Assembly: GCF_003286085.1 (NCBI RefSeq)
Contig: NW_020825308.1
Coordinates: 124,001-188,000 of the forward strand
Direction: 5' to 3'
Source: Drosophila persimilis
Lineage: Eukaryota; Arthropoda; Insecta; Diptera; Drosophilidae
DNA length: 64,000 nt
This document shows, piece by piece, positions 21,869-33,556 of the stretch. The notes below the pieces were generated by a model, which was given only the letters and a program-made list of their open reading frames with translations, was not told the DNA's origin and did no database searches. Every line of letters begins with the position of its first letter. Within the stretch, counting starts at the first letter, position 1. The position numbers and the translations under genes are program-made.

Positions 21869-24800
21869 ATGAATATATCGAAAGTGACAACATCGCTTGC
21901 TGCTGCGGCTGCTGCCGCCGAAAAGGCAAAACCCGAACGTGTAACATCTGCAACCGCAGCGCTAAATTTTAATGCAATCAATATACAGAAGCGCACCAGC
22001 ATCGACGATACCGAGGATCCGAATCGCAAGAAACTCAAAACCGAATTGCTGCTTTGCCCGCCCTCGACTAGTTTGCCCGCCAAACAACAACAGCTACAAC
22101 AGCAACAGAAACACCACCAGCACCACCGACAACAGCAACGTGCTGTTCCAGGAGGGTCCGTCCAAGCCCCGTCATTGGCATTCCAATCAACAGCTGCAGC
22201 CTCAAAACAAACATCCGCTGCTTCCGAAAAGTCTGCAGTTGAGCAACACCCGAAAGTGGATCAAGTCGGCACCGAGAATGCCTGGGATCCGCGCGAGGAT
22301 AAGATTATAGTATGTAACTTTGGAGCCAACGCTGAAATGAGTGCAATAAAGCCTGAAGAAGCGCTCGACGGCAGCCAAAAGCAGAGTGAGTATGAACTAG
22401 CAAACATATTTCAATTCAACCCGTAGCATCCCTTGGCATCGATGAATAACCAATTATTTCAAACCACGCTTCCAGGTTTTACAAGCTTTACCAAAAAGGA
22501 GGCCGTCTGTCCGTCGTCCGCATCTTCTTCCTCCTCGACGGCCTCCACTATTTCAATCGAGCCGAGTGGAGGAGCCGAGCATGTCGAGCTGGCCAACAAA
22601 ACAGCGCTGCCAGCTGTCGAGGAGCTGGACTACGCCCTACTGCCGACCTCGGCAACTGAACAAAAGGTGGTGCCCGAAAACTCAACCATCGCGTCGGCCT
22701 CTGCCTCCTCCGGCGCCTCCGTTGCCACGGTGATCACATCCGCAGTCGCCCCCGTGACCGTCAGCTCATCCACAACGTCTACGATTATACTGAATGCGAA
22801 CAATGGAGGCGGATCAGGACCAGGCTTGGGAGGGACCACTATAATGAACCAGAAGTCGGTACAGGCCAACTACAATATATTCAATGCGACGACCGCCAGC
22901 AGCCAGCAAGTAACCCACCAGCCCACGCTCCTGAACCGCGTAAACATTCAGTCCAAGATGAAGGCCACCCAGCTGGTGGTGAACGCGAAGAAGCTGTCGG
23001 AGGTCACCCAGACGACGGCCAAGGTTTCCATCGGCAACAAGACGATCTCCGTGCCGCTGCTGATGAGTGCTAGTGGGGCGGCTACCGCCGGTGGCGCCAC
23101 CATCGTCGAGAGCAAGCAGATCATGCAGCCCGGCCAGGTGACCGCCGTGGCCAGCGCTTCCCCGTCCGGGCAGCAGAGTGCGGCGCACCAGCACCAGCAG
23201 CAGCACCTCAACTACACGAAGCTGATCAAGCGCGTGCCCAAGAACCCCACCACAATCGTTTCGTTCTCGGGCCTGCAGATCAAGCCTGCCAACACCAAAA
23301 TAGTCGCCGCCAAGGTGGTCAGCAAGAAGATGTCCCTGCAGATCCAGCAGCAGCACCAGCACCAGGTCCAGCAGCTGCAGGTCCAGCAGCAGGCCCAACA
23401 GGTGAACAGCGGCAGCCTGGCCCCTGCCACGGCCAGCATTGTTTCGATAACCACCTCGAATCCCAACCAAACGTTTTCCATGGTTAAGGAGAAGCTGCAC
23501 GACGCCTCCGAGATTGGCGACACGGCCCACGAGGCGGGAGTCAGCGTCAATGTCAATGCCAACTCCTGTCGCAATCCAGCCACCCGGCTGGCCGGCCACA
23601 AGATAACTTACAGTGAGAACATATTCAACAAGCCCAAATCGCAGGACTCTGGAACCGGCGACGAGTTCGGAAACCTCAATAGCGTCGTGATAAAGCCCCT
23701 GGACAAGGCCAGTCACAACTGCGCGCCCAGCTTTAATATCTTCAAGCAGCAGTCCCTACAAGCGGGTGCGGGCGCGGGAGCGGGTGCGGCCACCGCCGTG
23801 GCGCAGGCAACCGGCACGGTACCCGTGACGGTAACAATGACGCCATCCGCCGCCGGCAGCGGCTCTGAGATGTCCAGCAGCACCTCCTCCGTATCGGTCT
23901 CGGCCATACTGAACGAGGCTGTGGCCAAGTCGACGGCGGGCACGATCTGCATCAACACACCGGGAATGGGGGCCCGGCCCATCATCTCCATACAGAACAA
24001 GAACATATCTCTGGTGCTGTCGAAGACGACGATGGCCCAGCAGAAGCCCAAAATGATCACCACCACCGTCAGCAGTTCCGCGCTGCAGATGCACCACGCC
24101 CTCAACCAGGACCCGAATCCGGACAAACCATCCCCGTCCTCGTCGTCGTCATCGTCATCAGTGTCAGTGTCGGGCGCCGGCGCGGCTCCAATGCAGCTGA
24201 AGCTCACGTCGGTGCCCTCCGTGGTGGGACTAGGGCTGGGCGTGGTCACCACACCGGCCACCACGCCCACCAAATTGAGTGTAAGCCTGGCGGCGGCAGA
24301 GGCACTGCAACCGATGCCATTCTCGATCATAATCCCAAAGATGGATGAGCTGAGCAACGAGCCCAAGACCAATCTGCTGGTCAAGCAGGAAGCAACAGTC
24401 AAGGATGCTCCCGCCGCCCCGCCTCTGGCTCCAGCGGGCGAGCAGTCGGGCGAAGTCCTGGTGGCGACCGAGAAGCGTCTGAACGCCAGCACCACGCTGA
24501 CTGCCATCACAACCTCAGCTCCAGGCCCGCCTGCATCCACGGCCACAGCCACAGCCACAGCCGCAGCAACAATCTGTGCATCTGCGCCAGCTGCAGCGAA
24601 CAGCAACCAGCACCAGCGGGCCAACTCTGATGACTCGAACAACGCGCTGCTGAAGCAGCTGCTCCAGAACAGCAGCAGCAGCCACAACCTCAACCAAATC
24701 AGCATCAACTCCGCCCACGTCGCTGCGAGCACAGCGCCGCTGTCCGCCCGCAAGGTGATCAACGTGCGGGCCCCGAGCATGGGCCTAGTCAGCTCCCTGG

Positions 24801-27800
24801 AGGCGCAGTTGGCCCGTCCGGTCATTCCGCCCGTGCCGGCGGCAGTAAGCAGCAGCAGCGGCGGATCCGTGGCCACGCCCACCACCACCACCACAGTAGC
24901 AAACGGGAATGGAGGCAGCCAGCAGTCGGCGTCTGCCGCGCCAGCTGCTCCGCCTGTCGCCCCATCTGTTGCCGCCTCCGCCTGCGCCCCCACTTCTGTA
25001 GCCCCTGAAGCTCCCGTTCCTGCAACCAATGCCGCAGCGGAGCTGGAGCAGCAGATGCCGGTGGTGCAGCAGTCCTCGATCCAAGGCCTACCGCAACCAA
25101 CACCCACCCAACCGCCCCCGGCTGCCCAGCAGATGCAGCAGCAACAACAGCAGCAACAACAGCAGCAACAACAGCAGCAACAACAGCAGCAACAGCAGCA
25201 GCAGCAGCCACAACACCAAGTGAAGCAGACCGTGCAGATTGTGTCCAAGGAGACCTCGTTCATATCGACACCGCCCACGCACGCTACTCTGACAATGGGA
25301 GACAGGAAGCTGGCGGAGTCTTCCGCCACGTCCAGCAGCAAGTCGACGGAGTTCTTGCCGCCGCCGCCGTATGAGCTGGCCACCGCTCCCGTTTCGAATG
25401 TGACAATCTCCATATCCACCAAGCCCTCTAAGGATATGAGCTTGCAGATGAAGCACAAGTCCTCGGCCATGCCCATGGCCATGTCGATGGCAATGGACCA
25501 AGAGTCCCTGGGCGTGCCCTTGTCGGAGCAGGCCGAGAAGCCGCTCACCAACTCGGACAACCTCCAGACAACAGCAGCATCGGCAGCAGTGCACAGTGCA
25601 GCCGGATCGGGAGCAGTAACCAACAGCTGGAGCAGACAGATCCAGGACAACAACAGCACCATTCAGATTGAGCCGGGAATGGGCCAAATCCTGGCCCCCA
25701 ACAAAATGTCCTTCAAGTCGGGGGAGGCGCAGAAGAGGAAGCTATCCATGCAGTCGCATCCCCAGCTGGACGAGAAGCTCCAGCTGCAGCACAGCCACCC
25801 TGACCCCTCGCACAGCGACGATGTGCTGCAGAAGCATCTGCCTCTGGCCATAAGGATGAAGCCGCCGCCGCCCGGTACCAATACACCCGGAACCCCTGGG
25901 ACGGAAACGAACAAGATGCAGCTCATTTCAGCCAGCACAAGCTACGCGAAGAAAACTGGGCAGCCGGGCGAGACGCCCCACCAGGCACAGATGCAGTCTC
26001 AGATCCAGGGCCAGATGCCTGGCCAGATGCAGTTGCACGTGCATCAGCAGCAGCAACAGCAGCAGCAACATCACCAGCAGCAACAGCAGCAGCAACAGCA
26101 GCAGCAGCAGGCGGCTCATTCACATGCTCAGGGGCATCCCCAGGCCCATCCTCAGAGCTTGCCAACGGCCATGGAACCCAAAGCCGGGGACCAGCGAAAG
26201 CGGCGCAAACGGGAGGTGCAGAAGCCACGGAGAGGCAATCCGAACGCCGGACAGGCGGCCAACAGTCTCAAGGATCTGTCCGGGACGCTACCAGCAGGCG
26301 CGATGGTGCAGCTGGCCCGCATGCCCCCGGGCACCCAGTACGTGCAGGGAGCATCCGGCACTGGTCTTGTGCCCGCAGGAGTGGTCGGAGTCGGAGGCGG
26401 AGGCAGTGCCGCCGCCTCGCCCATGCTGAAAAAGCGAGTGCGGAAATTCTCCAAGGTGGAGGAGGACCACGATGCATTTACCGAGAAGCTGCTGACGCAC
26501 ATCCGCCAGATGCAGCCGCTTCAGGTGCTGGAGCCCCACCTCAACCGCAACTTTCACTTCCTTGTTGGGAGCAGCGAGATGGCGGGCGCAGGAACGGGAT
26601 TGGGATCGGGATCGGGATCCGGATCGGGAGGGTCCACCTCCGGCAACGGCAAGCTAAAGGCCGGCGCCTCCCTATCCCGCAGCTGGCCGCTGGAGGAATG
26701 CGACGGATCGCTGCTGGGCCACTTCGGTCGGGTGCGCCATCCCAGTATTCCCTCGCTGTACGACAGCGAACGCTTCGGCGGGAGCGGGGGCCCGACGGGG
26801 GGCTCTGCATCTCCGTCGGGGTCTCTGGTGGGAGTGGAGGGAAAGTCGCAGCCCATGTCCAGCATCCAGAACGACTTCTACGACCAGGAGTTCTCCACCC
26901 ACATCGAGCGGAATCCCCGCGAGCGGCTGCTGCGGCACATCGGGGCCGTGAAGGACGCAAACCTGGAGACCACAGAGCTGGTGGAGGGCGAGTCCCTGAC
27001 CGCCTGGACGGCCCTTCCGCGGCTCACCCGCTTTCCGGGCCTAATTCTGCTGAACAACAACAGTCGGTGCCACGGGCGGATGTCGCCGGTGGCCCTGGCC
27101 GAGGACCCCCTCACCATGCGGATGCCCACTTCGCCCCTGCTCCGCACCTGCGCCGAGGAACTGCGCAAGGGCCAGCAGATGGAGCTGGGGGGCGGCCACG
27201 GCAACAGCAACAACAACAACAACAACTATCAGCAGAAGAACCAGAACGTGATACTCTCGCTGCACTCCTCGACGACGGACAACATAGCCGGCGTGCTGCG
27301 GGATCTGGCCAATCTGCTGCACCTGACGCCCGCCCTTACATGCAAGCTCATCGAGGAGAAGTCGGACCCGAAGACCGGCTCCGAGCCCAGCCTCGACCAG
27401 CCAAAGAGCCAGGGAGCCAAGGAGGAGGCCGACGAGCAGGCCGAAAAGGAGCCGTTCAAGCGGCCCCTCTCCGCGAGCAACGGCCACCTGAGGAAGATTC
27501 TCAACGGGCGACGCAAGCTGTGCCGCAGCTGTGCCAACGTCGTCCCCGCCAGCGGCCTGCGGGTGCCCAGCCAGAGCATGCCTCCGCTGGAAGAGCAGCT
27601 GCCCCGGCTGGCCCAGCTAATGGCGCTGCTGCCCCGGAAGACGCCGCCGCCTCCGTTCTTCTACTTCTGCGATCGTGCCTGCCTGGCCCTGTTCAAGTGG
27701 AGCGGGAAGGAGGTCCAGGCAAAGGCCGAGGCGGCCAGCATCTCTCTGCTCGCGGCCAGCGGGTCCTCGAAGAGCACTTTGGCGTCGGGCTCGTGTCCGG

Positions 27801-30045
27801 CCGTTCCTCCAGAGCATGTGGTGAAGACGGAGCCGCCGGAGGAGGAGCTCGACGTGAAGCAGAGCTTGGGCAGCGAGACCGCTGCGCCCCCACTGCAGCG
27901 CAAGTGCATCGTCAAGTGCTTTAGCGGCGACTGCTTCGCCACGGAATCGTCCGCGAGCACGGACATCAAGCAGGAGTACGATGGAGCCACTTCATTTGCT
28001 GCCCCCAACAACACGGTGTGGGAGACGGACGTGGTCAGCCACCTAGAGGACACGCGCCAGTGCGTCTTCTGCAACCAACGCGGCGACGGCCAGGCGGACG
28101 GACCCTCGCGGCTGCTCAACTTCGATGTGGACAAATGGGTGAGACTAATGTGCTAATGTTGTCGCCTGTCGCGGCCCCTTCTAATCCCTCATCCCTCATC
28201 TTTGAATCCCTCTCCTCTCGTACAGGTCCATCTCAACTGTGCCTTGTGGTCGAACGGCGTGTACGAGACGCTGTCCGGAGCGCTGATGAACTTCCAGACC
28301 GCACTGCAGGCGGGGCTGAATCAGGCGTGCAGCGCTTGCCACCAGCTGGGAGCTACCATCAAATGCTTCAAGTCGCGCTGCAACAACCTCTACCACCTGC
28401 CCTGCGCCATTCGGGAGGAGTGCGTCTTCTACAAGAACAAGTCCGTGCACTGCAGTGCCCATGGCCATGCCCACACCCACGCCCAGGCCCACGCAGGCAG
28501 CGGAAGTGCCAATGCCGGATCCGGGTCCGGGTCTGGGTCTGGAGCCACTTTCGGGCCAATGGAGAACGAGCTAAGCTCCTTCGTTGTGCACCGTCGGGTG
28601 TTCGTGGACCGCGACGAGAACCGTCAGGTGGCCACCGTCATGCATTACACGGAGCTGAGCAACCTGCTGCGGGTGGGCAACATGACGTTCCTCAATGTGG
28701 GCCAGCTGCTGCCCCACCAGCTGGAGGCCTTCCACACGCCCCATTTCATCTACCCCATTGGCTACAAGGTGGTAAGTACCTCTTGTTCGCTCTCCCGCGT
28801 CCATGGTGTCATCCCAATCCCACTCGTGATTCGCAGAGTCGCTACTACTGGTGCGTGCGGCGTCCGAATCGGCGGTGCCGGTACATCTGCTCCATAGCCG
28901 AGGCCGGCTGCAAGCCTGAGTTCCGGATCGTTGTTCAGGACGGCAGCGACAAGGAGCCGGAGCGCGAGTTCCAGGCCAGCACGCCAACGGGGGTGTGGCA
29001 GCAGATCCTGCAGCCCATCACCCGCCTGCGGAAGGTGCACAAGTGGCTGCAGCTCTTCCCGCAACACATCAGCGGCGAGGACCTCTTCGGGCTAACGGAG
29101 CCGGCCATTGTGCGCATCCTGGAGAGCCTGCCCGGGATCGAGACGCTCACCGACTACCGATTCAAGTACGGCCGCAACCCGCTGCTGGAGTTCCCGCTGG
29201 CCATCAATCCGTCCGGCGCCGCCCGCACCGAGCCCAAGCAACGGCAGCTGCTCGTCTGGCGCAAGCCGCACACCCAGCGGACCGCAGGCAGCTGCAGCAC
29301 CCAGCGCATGGCCAACTCGGCGTCGATTGCCGGAGAGGTTGCCTGCCCCTACAGCAAGCAGTTCGTCCACTCCAAGAGCTCCCAGTACAAAAAGATGAAG
29401 CAGGAGTGGCGCAACAACGTCTACTTGGCGAGGTGGGTTTATTCCAAGACTAACAGGAGGGCCCTCGGAAATGACCCGTTTTCTTTCTCCACCATTTAGG
29501 TCGAAGATTCAGGGCCTGGGCTTGTATGCGGCCCGAGATATTGAAAAGCACACCATGATCATCGAGTATATTGGGGAGGTCATTCGCACCGAGGTTTCCG
29601 AGATACGGGAGAAGCAGTACGAATCCAAGGTACGTGACAGCCAATCAATGTAGTCGAACGAATGAGTCATCCTGAACTTCTTTGCCGTTGCAGAATCGAG
29701 GCATTTACATGTTCCGCCTTGACGAGGATCGCGTCGTAGACGCCACTCTGAGCGGCGGCCTGGCTCGCTACATCAACCACTCCTGCAATCCGAACTGTGT
29801 GACGGAGATTGTTGAGGTCGATCGCGATGTGCGGATCATAATATTCGCCAAGCGTAAAATTTATCGTGGCGAGGAGGTGAGTTCCACATACCCGGACACG
29901 GACACAGAGACGGATTTTTAATTTTTGTTTTCTCTCTCGCATGCTCTCGCAGCTCTCGTATGACTACAAGTTTGACATAGAGGATGATGCACACAAGATA
30001 CCGTGTGCCTGTGGCGCTCCCAATTGTCGCAAGTGGATGAACTAA
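21869..30045 (+). CDS. trr: Trithorax-related, H3K4 monomethyltransferase (MLL3/4 C-terminal half)
   Basis: Catalytic subunit of the fly MLL3/4 COMPASS-like complex, which monomethylates H3K4 at enhancers and coactivates the ecdysone receptor. Seven exons: 21869-22385, 22476-28138, 28226-28771, 28837-29432, 29500-29629, 29694-29876 and 29953-30045; about 2575 aa. Visible parts: an N-terminal low-complexity half with poly-Q near 1058-1085 and 1360-1385; an LxxLL nuclear-receptor box (LLKQLLQN) near 898; an extended PHD finger, about 2033-2140, with CVFC and CSACHQLG cysteines; FYRN and FYRC, about 2180-2365; a WIN motif GAARTEPK, about 2367-2376; a SET domain, about 2440-2560, with [19 protein letters not shown] and [10 protein letters not shown]; and a post-[11 protein letters not shown]. 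The N-terminal half of vertebrate MLL3/4 is absent, as expected in flies where Lpt/Cmi carries it. The exon-2 acceptor before 22476 is chosen by phase. Confidence 0.96.
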
Positions 30046-31097
30046 AGGCAGCAGCAGCAGCAGCAACAGAAGCGATTACAGCAACGAGCACCAGCACGAA
30101 CCAACCCACATGGAAGTTCTCCCAGTGACCGGGAATCCGAACATTCATTCTCTAAACAGTGTAGATCATGTACATATATGTAGTTATATGTATGAATACG
30201 TGCTATTGTAGAGCATAGACCATAGAGCATAGAGCATAGGACCCTGCAAGTTATGTATTTTATATGTGCCCGCCGCCCACTGTAGCTAATTTTTATCCTT
30301 AATCGCCCGTAAGAAGGGGGACAGGGCAGTGGAAAGAGTGGGAATGGACAGCGTTTTCACCATTGAAGTGCTATACTGTATAATTTCTATAAAAAAAAAA
30401 AATATGTATTTTATGTTAGGTACATTATTGCACGATTCCCCTTCCCTCCCCCCACCCCACATACTCCCCTCCCCTCCCCACCCCACCCTCCCTTCAACCC
30501 CAAGCACCACGACCACAAAGAGCACAATCAGCTCAGCATCATTATCATCACAATATTATTCATCGTGTTTGTAGCCCCACAGAGATAGACCCCAGCGAGT
30601 GCCGCCACTTGACTTTATGCGTGTGTGCCTTCCTTTTTGTTTACCATTATTATATTATCATAATTATAACGATTATTAGTTTTTGCATTCGTACAATGGA
30701 CATTAGAAGGTAGAGCGAGTAGACATGAAAGCGAGTTTGTTTCTCAACAGGAGTAATAAATGTAATATGCACAACCTTCATTGAATACGTAGACATACGA
30801 ATATACATATATTGTATTTTATTTTATTTTATTTAACTAGTTCGCCTTAAAATTAAGAATATTAACTATCCAGAAAGCGTTTTTTTTCATCTCCATAAGT
30901 GTTAAGTAAATTGTATGCAACCATTTTGCAATCATTTGAAACGTTTCACTTTATTTGTCTATTTAAATACTCAAAAAATTTTCATCCTAAGAACTAAATT
31001 GGTGCATACATATACTCGAGTGTAGTCTACCCGATCCAACAAAACAAAACGAAACAAATCAAATTAACAAAACGAATCGAAACTAGTTTCTGAGTAC
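30046..31097 (+). other. trr 3' UTR and intergenic sequence
   Basis: Low-complexity 3' UTR starting with CAG repeats (30048-30070), a C-rich stretch near 30440-30490 and an AATAAA at 30755-30760 that is the likely polyadenylation signal. The gap to the COA8 stop on the other strand is about 340 bp, so the genes converge. No coding sequence seen. Confidence 0.6.
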
Positions 31098-31763
31098 TCA
31101 GACTCCTGTTCGTCTCTTTCTGCGAGTCAGAAGCTTTTGGACCTGCACCATGAACGCCAATGTGAGCATGTCAAAGTTTTTCAGATACCACGAGAGGTTG
31201 TACATCATATGAATTCGCCAATTCTTGTCCAGAAAGGTCTTGTAGAATTCACTCATGCGATCGGCCGAGATGTCCTCGGTGCCAGCCTCTTTGTGCAGTC
31301 GTATGAAGTCTTCTTTCTCCTAAAAACGACACTTGTTTTAAGTCTTCATCAGAGCGAGAGAGATGACAAGAGAGATGGCCAGGAAAAAGAACTGGGGCCA
31401 GCTAACCTCATAGAATCGTTTGTTGTGCTTGGTCCAGAAACTCGCGTTCCAAGCCTCCACTTCGATGCGCGTCAATCGCAATTTCTTAGCCAGATCCGTT
31501 TCGTTTTCATCGTAGTGCCTCACGTAGGGGCGGAGGTTCGATTGCGGATCTGGCGGACCTATATAGTCGCAGCTGACGGTCTTCGGATCTGGCGGATGGG
31601 CCAGACCAACAGGACGGCTCCCTTTCGGTGCCTGCTTTGTGGCATAACATCGCGGTAGCTAATAAATTTGAAACCTCTGAGTTTTATAATAATGCCGCCA
31701 CATACCACTCAGACTCACGTTAAATTGTGTAAACAATATTCTCGTTTGGTATTTAAAGCACAT
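31098..31763 (-). CDS. Cytochrome c oxidase assembly factor 8 (COA8/APOPT1)
   Basis: Mitochondrial protein supporting cytochrome c oxidase assembly. Minus-strand exons are 31763-31719, 31658-31407 and 31319-31098, all in phase 0 with introns of 60 and 87 bp; the product is 172 aa. The short N-terminus (MCFKYQTRILFTQFN) is amphipathic and basic, like a targeting sequence. Family hallmarks are DYIGPPDPQSNLRPYV, LRLTRIEVEAWNASFW, EDFI and FYKTFLDKNWRIHMIYNLSW, and the tail is basic. Length and motif order agree with APOPT1. The likely D. melanogaster gene is CG14806 (from memory). A DRE lies 73 bp upstream of the ATG. Confidence 0.85.
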
Positions 31764-31835
31764 TTCTATTTGTCAATAGATGTTATGTCAGGGGGCAAGG
31801 TAGAAAACTATCGTGAAAATTTTCTTTAACTTACT

Positions 31836-31843
31836 TATCGATA
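31836..31843. promoter_or_regulatory. DRE (TATCGATA) upstream of COA8
   Basis: Perfect palindromic DREF-binding site 73 bp from the COA8 start codon, well placed for a housekeeping promoter. The 585-bp gap to the divergent CG14818 start also contains CGGTATATTT (motif 6) at 32207-32216, oriented toward CG14818. Confidence 0.6.
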
Positions 31844-32347
31844 TCCATCACGACGGGATGTACTTTCCCGGATTTGTATAAAATGCATACGAAATCATTC
31901 CTAGCGAAATGTGTATCTTGTCTAGGTAACTTTTAGGCCATCACACATAAAATCCTCACTACTCTTATGGTCGTATTCCACTACACCTTAATACCAGAGC
32001 AGTATGAAACACAAACAAAACGATAAATTTGTGTGAAGTGGTGGTTTGCCAGTTCATCAACGAGCACAGCTGATTCATATATGTATAGAGAACTGTTATT
32101 TAAGAGTATGAATTTACCGCTTTGCTGCCTGAAACTGAAGCATATATTTCTCTGGCTAAGCACTTCTGAAAGTGCACTGGAATACGAGCATTATTCGATA
32201 CTGTATCGGTATATTTGTCTAGTATATCTATTCAGTGTTGAAAATCGAGAGAAAATGGCATTCAAGCTGCTGTCCCGTGACATTAAATCTCCATCGGAGA
32301 AATAAAAATAAATTTAATTTTGCAAAGGGGAAGCGCAGCTAAGGAAT

Positions 32348-32695
32348 ATGTCGCCCAAGAACAACCACGATCCCACCTCGTCCAGCGACCCGGGAAAAGC
32401 AAATGTGCCGGAAGCAGATCTACAAGGTTAGCTAGGCGAGATTGCACAGCATTGATAACGACAATGGCTTTTCACAGAAATGGAAGATGTTAACCAGAGC
32501 CTGGACGCCCTCAGCTGCGCCTTGGACGCAGTTGAACAGCGCACCGATGACATCATGTCGCAGCTACGGGAGCTGCTAAGCTCCAATAGGGAGATCCGTC
32601 GCCAGCTCGCGGAGCAGAAGGACAAATCTGGGGATCAGGAGACTGCCGATGATGACATGAATGGACAGCCGAATAATGATAATGTATCGAAGTAA
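32348..32695 (+). CDS. CG14818: UPF0184 / bublin coiled-coil protein
   Basis: Two exons, 32348-32426 and 32478-32695, with a 51-bp GT-AG intron (phase 1; the split codon gives Glu), making 98 aa. Sequence MSPKNNHDPTSSSDPG, then EMEDVNQSLDALSCALDAVE and DDIMSQLRELLSSNREIR forms one clear heptad coiled coil, followed by an acidic, Asn/Gly-rich tail. It matches the fly UPF0184 protein CG14818, orthologue of vertebrate BBLN/C9orf16, which is linked to intermediate-filament or cytoskeletal organisation in other animals. The second-exon ATG at 32480 also opens a frame, but the spliced start is better conserved. Confidence 0.9.
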
Positions 32696-33556
32696 AGCTG
32701 ATTTCCAATGTTTTGTTTGTACCTCTCTTCATTTGTATTAGATTGTTCCTGTTTTTTGTTTGTTTGTATGCATATGTACGTAAACGTATAGCAATATTTG
32801 TTCGTATAATTATTAGCACCCGTATATATGAACTAGAATGTATGTGTATTTTTACGAATAATGATGGAAGGATCAGGAGGATAGGGGATCAGGCCAATTG
32901 TTTCGATCCCTCGGTTTGGCGTATGACTTCTCGTCTTTTAAGAACTCAATCTTGAAAGTGAACTCGCCGTTGAGTAAGAAGCTTTTATCCGGATATTTTG
33001 CGAAGTTACTTTCCACCTTAAGCAGTTCACGAAGACAAGTAACTGGGCCACTTGAAAACCAGTCAGAACATTGGAAGCGAAGTTTTAGAGTGTACGATTA
33101 TCCCACCACCGAAGTACAATCCGGCTGATGCATATACAAGAACATTTTCTTCATTAGAATCATTCTCCAATCTGGTAGACATAACTATTCGTTATGATAT
33201 AGCATCTTTAGTACTCTCGTGTCTTCAAAATTCTAGATGGGGGCAGTTTTTCTTTAATAAACTGTGATATAAGAGCAGTCCACACACAACATTCTGTTGG
33301 TCTATCTCTTATAGCCTCGAGATAGACGGACGAAGATAGATTCCTTCTATCTGCATAAATTTACACGAAATTTAGCCCGTACTCTTTGACACTCTTGCAT
33401 AAAAATTGCAGCCTGAAAGTTAACAGCGGATAATTGAAAATGCACTGCCCATTTTGGGACAGCTGGTTTTTGATTTCTTTACAGTCTTAAGTTTTTCTTA
33501 TTATATAGTAATGAGCTATAATCTAAGTAAACAAAAGGCACGGGTGGAGCCAACCA
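32696..33556. other. Intergenic sequence between CG14818 and the WDR18 homologue
   Basis: Converging 3' ends. Contains AT-rich 3' UTR sequence and short open frames with no conserved features. No mobile element recognised. Confidence 0.5.

Noticed and set aside
23713..25662. 649-codon open frame on the minus strand inside trr
   Set aside because: Antisense shadow of low-complexity Ala/Ser/Thr/Gln codons of trr; its Cys run is the reverse of the CAG/CAA tract. No conserved features.
26698..27924. 408-codon plus-strand frame overlapping trr
   Set aside because: Off-frame reading of GC-rich trr coding sequence, rich in Arg/Gly/Ala without domains.
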